Made by a program: the position numbers and the translations under genes. Shown piece after piece: positions 32,945-42,569 of a DNA stretch of 64,000 nucleotides (position 1 is its first letter; each line of letters starts with the position of its first letter). Source of the stretch: Alopecurus myosuroides (taxonomy: Eukaryota; Streptophyta; Magnoliopsida; Poales; Poaceae); contig CM054060.1 in NCBI GenBank assembly GCA_028641055.1, positions 309,304,949 to 309,368,948 of the forward strand. The letters run 5' to 3'. The notes below the pieces were generated by a model that saw nothing but the letters and a program-made list of their open reading frames with translations, searched no databases and had not been told where the DNA came from.

Positions 32945-33979
32945 ACAATGTAACGGGCAGCAGGTTTCAGACGCGCTCTTTTCCTACCCAGGGTACCTAA
33001 GGGGACTGGAAGGTTTTTAATGAGGCGGCCTGCTGATCCAAACTTTCTCGCATCAATAAAGAGATGGTTATCAAGTCCTATCTTGCTACAGCATTTACTC
33101 CGATTACAAGTAAGTAGTATCCATGAGACATCAATACATCAGTATCATTAAGAATGTTGAGTATATATAGGTCGCGGGGGCTGGTTGCTCAAGTAGCGCA
33201 GCCACAAACCCAAAGATATAAGGGCCGATTATTCGCAAACGAGTACGGCTGCAATCTTATAACTGGACAAAGGAGCCAAATTTTCTTGACTTTTCTTACT
33301 TAAGCTCGATGTGACTCGCACTAAAGTGGCATGATTTGCTCGCTTACGATTACAATCAGCCATGAAGCCCAATGGGACTTGCCTGACCTTGTTTTCGTAT
33401 AGATGTAACAACATGGTATCCACGCAAAAGCCGGCTTACAGTACAAGATAGTCAAAAGGGTCATCTAAACCACAAGTTATGCAGAGTACAAGGCTAATAG
33501 CTGGAAACTCAACGCTTATCAAGCATAACTTCATTATCCATATGAAACAATTCCGGGTTTCGACTTAGCGACAACAGGTTTGTTCTCTTCGAAAAAACCA
33601 CACACCACAGACTCGGAGATTCGGGCCTTGGGGACTGTGGGTTTCGAAACAGAGTCAAGTTGTTTCATCGCTAAGCTCGAAAGACCCCAACGTCCGAGTC
33701 GTGGGGACTTGGGGACTTAAAGAAAAGTCCACCTGTCAAAACCCACGGTACTCGGAAATAAAGAAGGAAATAAAAAGAAAGTCGGATATCAAGAATAAGT
33801 CCAAAAATAGGCAAGTATCAAGTTCATCAAAAGGCCTAGAAAGGCACGAGGTGTAGCACAGAATCAAAGTGCGTTACAAGTTGCGACACTAGTATCAAGG
33901 GTGCACAGGCGCACCATCAAAAGAATACTTGTTTTGAGTAAAAACATCAAATGATTGAAGTATTCTTATGGCGTTTTGC
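32945..33979. other. Spacer between truncated pol and the antisense gene
   Basis: About 1 kb without a convincing ORF. The first part resembles the post-pol region of related elements. The right end must contain the 3' UTR and polyadenylation region of the antisense gene (33979 downwards), with AT-rich words such as ATAAGAATA on the minus strand about 15 bases after the stop, but no canonical signal is certain. Confidence 0.5.
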
Positions 33980-36900
33980 TCATTCGGCTTCCTGAGTAGA
34001 GTCCACATTTTTTCCCTTACCCTCCGGGTCTTGCTCCTGGACTTGCTTTTTTCCGGCATCATCACTCGGATTCCTTGCGGCAGGACGGGCTGGTGGAGGA
34101 ACAGCTGGGGTAGAGGTGGCTGGCCCTGATAACTCGTCCTCTCTCTTCGCAGTTGCTTCCCTCTTCTTAGCCGAATCAGCAGCCCATTTCTCCAAAATAT
34201 CAAAAGGCGGGGGTGCTTCCTCTGTAACAATTTTGCCTTCAGCGTCGTATGAACTCATAATCGTGTTCAGATCCATACTATCGGCCAAAGTGGTGGCCGA
34301 ATGACGCACTGCAGACTGTACGGCCTTGAAGTCCTTGGGTGTAAACTTGGAGCCATCCGCTTTAATTTCTGGAAACCCGGATATCATCTTTGCCGGGTCA
34401 AGCTTTGGAAAGTAAGCCTTAGCCAGGGTAAAGGCCCGGGTCATACCAATCCGGCATGACGAGCGTTTCCATATTTCAATCCAGCCAGGCACGGTGGAGC
34501 AGGCTTTGATGAGATTTTCCTCACCCGGATATACCTCCGTAGGCCACTTCACGGCATCCAGTATAAATTTTGTGCCGGCAAAGAAAGTCCGGAGCACAGT
34601 CTTCAGGGTTCTAGCCTTGACAATGGCATCCTCCTCGGGGGTCGCAAGGTTGGCACCTACAGTTGAAACAAAAGAAAGAACGTATTAGTAATCCCGAGTA
34701 TCATATAATAAAGCAAAGACATGAAGTCAATCGGCAGCAAAAACTTACTAAGCAAGATCTGATAAGTATCGGCGACCTGGTCCGATAGTTTCTTCAGTGC
34801 GGTCTGAGCGGTGTTGCACTTTTTCTTGTATTTAGAAACATCCTTCTTCAAAGTTTTCATGTCATCCTCAAGGGTTTCCCTTCGTTTTACCTCGGCAAGA
34901 AGAAGTTGTTCGGTCTTGAGTAAAATTTCATCAGACCGGGTTATCTGCGCCTGTAAGTAGCAAGGAGCACAAGTATCAGTTGGATATTATGGTAAGCTGA
35001 GTATTGCATAAAGTACCAAACATAACTTTAGCAAGTCATGCTCGGAACTTGGGGACTAGGCATGCACTACGAGATATCAAGTGTTATTACCTGGTGCTCT
35101 GCGGCCATGCGCTCCAAGATATTGCTCTCTGAGGTCTTCACAGTGAGGAGAGTGTTCATCAATTGATCAAAAGTGTCTTTACCCGTATCAGAGGACCCGG
35201 GGCCTGGGAAATTCCGAGAAGGAGTTTTCTTCTTAGTGGGAGGTGGCACCCGGGTCATTTGTATGTCGGAATCCGATGCTCCTTCTTCTGCACCCAAGGT
35301 TGTGACTCTGTTCTTCTTGCTTGCGTGGGAGGCAATCGGATACTCGGCTTCTTGCGTGTCCGGGTTTATCGGTGACGCTTGTCCTTCGCCGCTAGACGCG
35401 GCTGTTGTCTTATCAGCCAGGCTCCCCTTACCCGGGCCCTCGGTCTCCATATCCTCTTGGTCGCTAGTAACGACCGTGGCCCTATAGATATTATGAGTGA
35501 GCAGCTAGTGTACAATCAGGAAAGGGTGATGAAAACATGGTAGAGCATTTTACCCGGTATTCACCGCGAAGTCCGAAGGGAATCCGTCGCTGGACCCGGG
35601 AGAGGCTGGAAAGTATCAAGTAAGATTTCATAAGGGAATGGTTCAAGAAGAATGTTTCGTCCGAGAAAGGATAGGGTAAATACCAGCCCGCCGAGTCGGA
35701 GTCGATGAAATACCCGGGTTAAGAGCACCATCACCCGGGTGATTTCGAGTTGACCTGCGCTTGGTCATGGGCGACTCCTTCAAGTATGGCCAGTGGAACA
35801 ACGTCAAGGTAGCTCATGTATATCATTAAAGGAATACGAATTGAATGCAAGGAGGTGATGTGAAACCTTGGGGTGGCCTCTTGGGGTTTTCTCTTTGATC
35901 CGACTTTGACTGTCGGCTCCAATTCCTCCTCGTCGCTGGCGGATTCTACTTTGCCGTCGGTGCCTTCTTCTTCGTCATCTTCTTGGTCTGGATATCATTA
36001 AAGTTGTAAGTTGGAAAATGAAGGGGTTATGATGAGCTTAAAGGAACCAAATAAAATCCGGGGAGCACCTTCGTCCGAGTCAACGGCTTCTTCTTGCTCC
36101 TCTGGACTCTCGGAGCTAGGGGAAGCGTTGATTTTCCAAAAATCATCATCAGCCTGAAAGGTGTTAGTACAAGGGTCATCAATTGTATCGAGTGGAAAGA
36201 GCAAAGGTAAAGACGTCAAGATCGGATCTTCACCTTGGGGGCTGGGTTCTCGAGTGTGAAGGGCTCTAATCCGGCTATGTTCCGGATTACCTCAAGCTTT
36301 TCTGTCAGAAAACCCTTGATAGTTTTATGAGTGTCACCAGCCTTGAAGCTGTTGTCAGAATACCGGAGCGGGTCTGTAGATTGCCCCGAATACTCGCACA
36401 TCAACTTTGTGCGGATGGAATTGGGTTGAATCCGGAAATCGGCCCAAGTTTTCACCAGGTTGAGCCCGATGAGACCTTGGGCCGTGAGAGTGGTGATTTT
36501 GGCTAGCAGAGGTTGAATTGCCTCCCTGTCCGAGTCAGAGGCAAAGGCACTAAATTTCTCAGAGATGTCAAGAAGGCCCTCTGAGTAACCCGGCAGTTTC
36601 TTTTGGCCGGGTGGGGAAGTGTCTTGGCAGTAAAAGTACGAGAGCTGCCAGTGCTTGACGTGGGAGTTAAGGGTAAGGGGTGGCATCAGAGAATTCTTGC
36701 GGCGCTGGATAGAAACCCCGCCGCAAGCGAGAAGTGCCCCGTCACCGCTTTCGCGGCACGGTTTGCACTGGAAAAGCTCAATGAAAAGAGCCAGACTTGG
36801 CGGAGTGCACAAGTATGACTCGGAAAGGACGATAAAGTGGGAGATATTTAACACGGAATTGGGACCTATATCAAATACGCGAAGGCCATAGTGGCTCAGG

Positions 36901-37163
36901 ACGTCGCGGAAGAAGGGGTGACCCGGAGGACGAAAGCCCCGAGTCACGTGCTCCACAAAGCATATTACCTCATCCTTTGCCGGCGTAGGCCGGGTCTCCT
37001 TGCCTGGCACCCTCCACTGGATATCCTCATGAGGAGGAAGAACTCCCAGCTCGACCAGCTCCTCCAACTTGGCCTTGGTGACCGTAGACCGCGCCTAGTT
37101 GGCGGATATGGAGTTGGTGGTTTTGGCTTTAGTCGGAGTTTTTCCCTGCTTCTTGGGAGCCAT
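33980..37163 (-). CDS. Antisense eight-exon gene, Transposase_28-like protein, one nonsense codon
   Basis: Exons (minus strand): 37163-36234, 36153-36069, 35987-35867, 35754-35684, 35605-35554, 35481-35091, 34950-34749, 34656-33980. All seven introns (about 73-134 bases) start GT and end AG, and every junction keeps frame; the total is 843 codons including the stop. Residues about 24-280 match the 'putative gypsy type transposon' (Transposase_28, PF04195) pattern: His-Pro-Phe-Phe-Arg, Tyr-Gly-Leu, Pro-Asn-Ser-Val-Leu and a Ser-Glu-Ser-Tyr-Leu helix. Exons 2-6 are acidic and Ser/Pro-rich with a Lys-Arg-Lys basic motif. Exon 7 is a Lys/Leu-rich coiled coil. Exon 8 is a helical domain that I do not recognise, ending in a charged tail. 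Codon 23 is TAG (37095-37097), so the product as written would be 22 residues unless read through or started elsewhere. The biochemical role of the family is unknown; the name does not prove transposase activity. Confidence 0.8.
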
Positions 37164-38332
37164 GTGGTTGACCTGCAAAGCACAAGGTAGAAGGATAAAA
37201 GGAATAAGACACGGAAGCTGTGAGTCGGCCAAGTATCGGCAAGGTAATATCGAGACACGAAAATTGCGTATTGTCCGGGTGTCAGTCTGCAGAGTAAGGT
37301 TCGAACTATCCGGGTATCGAGTATTATAGCAAAAATTATGGGGATCTAAGCGTTGAAAGAGCTTTTGAGGATGATGGATGGCTGCACAGGCATTTAGTGC
37401 GAATAAAAGGAACTGGAAAGGGGAGGATTGGTCGGGTGATTGAGACAAAGGCGGAAATTTCGAGTGGTTCGAGCCCAGATTGGAAATTCCATTTTCAGAT
37501 TTGTGGCGAAATTAATGATTGCAGGTAGTAGGAGAGTGAATTGGAGTCTATATCTTATTTATTGGGCGAGCTAGAAAGAATACTAGCAACCTAATTCGGC
37601 ATGGCCGAGAAATCATTGGCGGGTCGATTTAGATCTAATCTGAGGTGAAATCAAGAAGTTGCAAGGGCAAATTAATGGATGCAAGAGGTTTACTGGAGGA
37701 GATCTGAGTGAAGCTTTGCGGAGGCAGATGGCGCAAGCCTGGTGTCCCTTCGCGATTCCCGGCGGACAGGTCGGAGGCCTGGCGGCGGATCTTGGCAGCG
37801 GGGCGGGGCGCGCAGCGGCGGAACGCAGCCGGCGACGGATGGGCTCCGGTGATGCGCGTGAGGTTTCCGTAATGGCGCTCTGTGGGCTTGCGCACGGAGG
37901 GAGGAAGGAAGAGAAATGGGGGAAAGTGAGCCGTTGGGGTTAGGGTTATCCCTAAGGGTCTATTTATAATGGCTCGGGTGGAAAAACTTAGTCCAACGGG
38001 CGGGACCCGGAAATTACGGGGTAGCAGCTGCCTGTTCGAAGTTTGCGAGATGCGCTTCAAACACGGAGCAAGAGATCCTCTCCGGGGTGTCAGGATCAAC
38101 TATCGAGCAAAGTATGGAGTTTCGGCATTTTATCAAATATTAAACCGGGAAAGTTAAGCAAAGTATCTGGAGGGAAAACCGGGTTACTATATGGCTGCCA
38201 TGGAGTTAAGCCTAGCTACACAACAAAGCGCTTTAACCCGGCCTTCCTGCACTTGTGCGTTTGATATTTTTGCAGGGAATAGCCAGTGCTTCAAGGAAGG
38301 ATCCGTGAAGCCCAAGCTATTCTGGGGACTAC
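37164..38332 (-). other. Promoter and 5' leader region of the antisense gene
   Basis: Between the antisense start codon and the 3' LTR lie about 1.17 kb. A TATA box sits at 37961-37968 (minus strand). Downstream of it is a CpG-rich stretch (about 37740-37870) like a plant gene's 5' UTR. A good acceptor (TTTGCAG before GTCAACC) at 37173, nine bases before the ATG, suggests a 5'-UTR intron. I could not place its donor with confidence. ORFs seen in this stretch on either strand look like chance. Bases 37970-38332 hold the upstream promoter and the region next to the 3' LTR. Confidence 0.5.
37961..37968 (-). promoter_or_regulatory. TATA box for the antisense gene
   Basis: The minus strand reads TATAAATA, about 800 bases before the antisense start codon. 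It lies just upstream of a C-rich start region (ACCCTAACCCC and CTTTCCCCC), typical of plant core promoters. It lies outside the LTR, so the antisense gene seems to have its own promoter. Confidence 0.55.
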
Positions 38333-38813
38333 TGATGGAGGGATAATAACCCGGTAGGCCAACTCCAAGGCATAACCCGGTCCAAGGAACACGGTGCGCA
38401 ATCCGGTTAAGGATAATGGATCTTCTGGAAGGCCCAAAGTTTGTAGGCCTCGTAACCCGGAATGTGGGTTACGGTAAGGAAAGTTAGGGTTTGTAAGCGG
38501 TGTCCGGATAGGATTCAAGCTGTGCCTTGGAGAGCAGGGCCATGGGGGTACGGGTGCTTTATAAACCGACCCCTAGGTCTAGTTTAGACAGAAATCTAAG
38601 AACCCAAGTAGTAACGCTTGATATCGAGCATCCAGTGTAATCCTAGAGTTGAGTTATTATATCAAGATCGGAGACTCTGCGACTTTGATTGCCGGCTACC
38701 AGATTGATTTCCATCATGTTTTCCTCTGAGCTAAACCCTCTCCCAAACGCCTGTGTCGTCTTGCCCCAAGATCAGTTACCCCCGGTAACGTCTGCCGTGA
38801 TTATCCCACGACA
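38333..38813 (+). repeat. Tat-like element 3' LTR (481 bp)
   Basis: Starts TGATGGAGGG and ends CCCACGACA, followed by the target copy aatcc. A purine-rich stretch (TGGGGACTAC) precedes it and may serve as the polypurine tract. Confidence 0.95.
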
Positions 38814-38818
38814 AATCC

Positions 38819-39843
38819 ACCCTCAGGTTATCATCGGAACCCCCTTAGGTATTAAGTTGCAAGCAACAGATAATTGCATTAAACAAAGTGTGTAATGTAA
38901 GAAATGATTATACACACGGGTACTCTCACCGCTGTTTTCTCCCTTATGGCAACAGCACATCCTCCCCTTCACGTTTATGTCACTCGAGCAAGGCAACAAG
39001 GAGGCATGAACCCACTATGAAGCATAAATACTCCCTCTTGGAGTCACTAGCAACTACTTGGCCAGAGCAACCACTAGCAAAGGAAAGCATGCAAGATCAC
39101 AAATAACATATGCAATAAAGACTATAATCAACTTGGCATAAGTTCAATATTCATCGGATCCCAGCAAACACAGCCTATAGAATTACATAAGATCAATCTC
39201 GATCATGATAGGCAGCTCACGAGATCTAAACATATAGGCATATGAGGAGGAGACAACCATCTAGCTGCTATGGACCTATAGTCCAGGAATGAACTACTCA
39301 CGCATCACTTCGGAGGCAGGATGGTGATGTAGAAGCCTCCGGTGATGATTTCCTCTCCGGCAGGGTGCCGGAAAACAGCTCCAGAACCCTCCTGATCTAG
39401 GGTTGACGGTGACGGCGGCTGCGGAACTTTTTCAGGGATTTTGATCAGAAACCTAGGGTTTTCCATCCGGGTGGCTTAAATAGGAGAAAGGGAAAAGGCG
39501 GTGGAGCTCCAGGGGTCCCACACCTATAGCTGGCGCGTCTAGGGGGACCCGCGCCAGCCTATGGTGTGGCCCCCCTGTTGCCCCTCTTCGACTCCTCTTC
39601 GGTCTTCTGGATGCTTCCGAGGAAAAGAGGACTTTCCGGCTTTTCCAATTCCGAGAATATTTCCAGAACAACTTTTCTGAAACTAAAAACAGCAGAAAAC
39701 AGGGAACTGGCTCTAGGCATCTTGTTAATAGGTTAGTCCCAGAAAACGTATGAAAATGCTATAAATAAGGGAGAAAACATGCAGCAATTGACATAATATG
39801 ATCATGGAGCATCCGAAATTAGGGATACGTTTATGACGTATCA
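38819..39843 (-). repeat. G1 5' LTR, outer piece
   Basis: The first 1025 bases of the minus-strand 5' LTR, from TGATACGTC at 39843. A TATA-like CTATTTAA (minus strand) lies near 39475-39483. The target copy atgcc follows at 39844-39848. Confidence 0.88.
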
Positions 39844-39848
39844 ATGCC

Positions 39849-40225
39849 ATAGAGCCAGTTCCCTGTTTTCTGCTGTTTTTAGTTTCAGAAAAGTTGTTCT
39901 AGAAATATTCTCAGAATTGGAAAATTCGAAGCCCGGTAGTCTTAGAATTCTCGAAGGTTCCACGAAGTCCCGAAGAGACCCGGAGAGGGGCCACACCATA
40001 GAGCGCCGTGCCCCCTAGCCGCGCCTGGGTGTTGTATGGGTCCCCCAAGGGGCCCTCTGCCATCTCTATTTCGCCTATATAACCCCCCCGGTATTTCAAC
40101 CCTAGAAATATACCACTTTTTCCTGAGAAACACCTGAGGATGCCGACATCGTCATCTCGAGACAGGGAGGGTTCTGGAGCTCTCCCCGGCACCCTGCCGG
40201 GTGGGGAATTCATCGCCGGAGGGTT
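39849..40225 (+). repeat. G0 5' LTR, piece 2
   Basis: The middle of the G0 LTR, from the G1 insertion to the G2 target gggtt (40221-40225). It contains a TATA-like CCTATATAA near 40073-40082 before a leader with AACCCTAG. Confidence 0.8.
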
Positions 40226-41640
40226 TGATACGTCATAAATATATCCTTAATTTCTGAATTTCCATGTTGTTTTCATGTTATTTTTTACATGTTTTCCTTA
40301 CACTTTATGTCATTTTTATCGATTTTCCGGGACTAACCTATTCACAAGATGCCACAGAGCCAGTTCCTGTTTTCTGCTGTTTTGAGTTTCAGAAAGTTGT
40401 TCTGGAAATATTCTCGAAATTGGAATATTCAAAAGCCAGAAGTCTTAGAAGTCCCGGAGGGTCAAGGAAGTCCAAAGGAGAACAGAAGGGGGGGGGCCGG
40501 AGCCCCCACACCATGCCTGGGCGCGGGTGGGCCCCTGGCCACGCCTGGGGGTGGTGTGGGGCCCTCGGGCGCCCACCGCCATTGCCCTTTCGCCTATATA
40601 TGCCCCCTGATGCATCAACCCTAAAAAATCGGCCTTTTCCACCAAAACCATCTATAGCTCCGCCGCCCTCGCTGACAAGTTTCGGGTGACAGAAATCTCT
40701 GTTCCGGCACCCTACCGGACAGGGAAGTGCCCCCAGATCCATCTCCATCAAATTCGCCGCATTCTCCATCGCCATTGCTGTCTCCTATGATAAGGAGGGA
40801 GTAGTTCTCCCCCGGGGCTGACGGTTCTACCGATGGCTGTGTGTCTCATCTCTCTCTCCCATGGTGTGATCTTTATGCGATCATGAGCTTTGTAATCTAG
40901 TTTAATAAGTATGTGTTACTCTTTATCTGTTATGCTACTCAAGTGGTTTTGTTATTGAGATCTCAGTAGACACTTTGATCACGGTGTAAAGGTGACAGTG
41001 TGTGCACCGTGTGGTTTAGCATGATATTTATATATTGTGTTTGATGACCCTATGAAATTGTGGTGTTTGTCTAGTACCTTCTAGGGCGCTCATAATGACA
41101 GCGTGGGTTTAACTAGACACGGGAATGCGAATTTGAGGGGTACTGTTACAGCCCTACGCAATGAATTGGTGTTTGTTATTCAACCGAAGAGTGGTTCTGA
41201 GTAGTGTAGTGAAGAGAGATAGTTACGCATTCAATTATGTTATTATTGTTGAGAGTGTTCACTAGTGAAAGTATGATCCCTTTGACCTCTAAGCATTGAA
41301 ACATCGTTTACAATCAGTTCTGTTACATGTTTGCTTGCTGCCATTTTTATTTCAGATTGCTATTATCACTTATACACATCCATATTACTTGTATTTCACT
41401 CTCTCTTCACCAAACTAGTGCACCTATATAACTTACAATTGTATTAGGTGTGTTGGTGACATATGAGACTTATTGTATCGTGATTGCAGGGTTGCTTGAG
41501 AGGGATACCGTTGACCTCTTTCACCCTGAGTTCGATAAACCTTGGGTAATCCACTTAAGGAAAACTTGCTGTTGTTCTACAAACCTCTGCACTTGGAGGC
41601 CCAACACTGTCTACAAGAACAGAAGTGTGCGTAGACATCA
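40226..41640 (+). repeat. G2 5' LTR (1415 bp)
   Basis: From TGATACGTC to GTAGACATCA. The first ~400 bases resemble the G0 LTR, but the rest is a different sequence class. A TATA box CTATATATG lies at 40594-40602. Confidence 0.88.
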
Positions 41641-41650
41641 AGCTCTTTTC

Positions 41651-41661
41651 TGGCGCCGTTG
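41651..41661 (+). promoter_or_regulatory. G2 primer-binding site
   Basis: TGGCGCCGTTG lies ten bases after the LTR end and matches the site in G1 and, with changes, in G0 and G4. Confidence 0.7.
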
Positions 41662-41835
41662 ATGGGGAGGTAAGTTAAAAAGGTACTCACATCCTCGGGT
41701 GTGAGTGCACGAAGTTATTTCCTTTAGATTCTGCAGTGATATCCTTTTGTTTCTTGTTTTCACTAGTTAGCCTTATTTTTACTTGTTCCTTGTTTTTAGT
41801 TTTACTAGTTAGGATTAACGGAAAACAACAAAAAT

Positions 41836-42569
41836 ATGAGAGATCTTTATAACATTTATCTTGAGTTAGGACATGAAGTTTTTGAAGAGAAAATTAAAAA
41901 ACCTATGGAACTTTATTTTCATGCTAGTAGCAATGTTATTAGTATTAATTCTTTGAACACCATTATTGCTAATGCTATGTAAAAATCTAAGCTTGTGGAA
42001 GCTAGTTTTGATGGCATGGTATTTTTAGTCCCCCAAGTTTTGAGGAGGAAATTTTCTTTGATGATACTTTGCCTCCAATATATGATGAGTACAATGATGA
42101 ATATGTTATTTTTAGTCCACATACTATTGAGGAGAAAATTAATTATGATTACAATATGCCTCCTATATTTGATGATTATGGTGATGATAATAATAATGGT
42201 AGCTATTATGTTGAATTTTCTCCCACTACTATTAAGAAGAATGACTATGCTTATGTGGAGATTATTAATTCTTTTATGCATGTGGCTCATGATAAGAATG
42301 TTTTATGTGATAGTTATATTGTTAATTTTATTCATGATGCTACTGAAAGTTATTATAAGAGAGGGAAACATAATTTTATGCATCTCAACAATATCAAGTT
42401 TCCCCTCTTTATGTTGAAATTTCTGAAGTTGCACTTCTTTTGTCTTCCTATGCTAGCCACTTTGTGCTTTATTGACATGTCTTTCTACAAGATTATTTTT
42501 CATAGGAAGTGTGATAGACTTAAATTTTATTTATATTTTCTTCTTCATGCTATCTTTTTCTTCAATTAA
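41836..42569 (+). pseudogene. G2 ORF, acidic repeat protein of unknown function
   Basis: An ATG at 41836 starts about 48 codons (Asp-Leu-Tyr-Asn-Ile-Tyr-Leu-Glu-Leu beginning) ending in TAA near 41980. A different frame from about 42015 to 42569 continues the protein. It has a tandem motif, Phe-Ser-Pro followed by an acidic run and Pro-Pro-Ile-x-Asp-x-Tyr, repeated about three times, then a His/Asn/Phe-rich hydrophobic tail. I find no gag, zinc-knuckle, protease or polymerase motif. Related proteins seem common in non-autonomous Triticeae Gypsy elements, but I know of no function. At least one stop and one frameshift break it. Confidence 0.65.

Larger units (their letters stand above)
28854..38813 (+). 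mobile_element. Tat-like Gypsy element, young, non-autonomous, with antisense gene
   Basis: A complete insertion of 9960 bp with two 481-bp LTRs and a perfect 5-bp target duplication aatcc (28849-28853 and 38814-38818) inside the G1 LTR. I count 8 mismatches between the LTRs (1.7 percent). Order: 5' LTR, TTGGCGCC primer site, gag (29694-32063), protease (32006-32944) cut at the very start of RT, about 1 kb of spacer, an antisense spliced gene (33980-37163), its promoter region, then the 3' LTR. RT, RNase H and integrase are absent. Extra antisense ORFs between pol and the 3' LTR are known from Tat-lineage elements such as maize Grande; the lineage call rests on that layout and on the gag/protease style. 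Confidence 0.92.
21796..39843 (-). mobile_element. Gypsy element 'G1', non-autonomous, complete with TSD
   Basis: Two minus-strand LTRs of about 1.57 kb (28310-28853 plus 38819-39843, and 21796-23374) flank an internal region of about 4.9 kb. The 5-bp target duplication atgcc lies at 21791-21795 and 39844-39848, inside the G0 LTR. The internal region codes only gag and protease and has no reverse transcriptase or integrase. A younger Tat-like element splits its 5' LTR, and a truncated relative sits in gag. In the first ~400 compared bases the two LTRs differ at about 23 positions (5-6 percent), so G1 is clearly older than the element nested in it. Confidence 0.88.

Noticed and set aside
37635..38099. 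Minus-strand ORF of 154 codons upstream of the antisense gene
   Set aside because: It lies across the TATA box and GC-rich leader, has Pro/Arg/Ser composition expected from GC-rich non-coding DNA, and resembles no domain.
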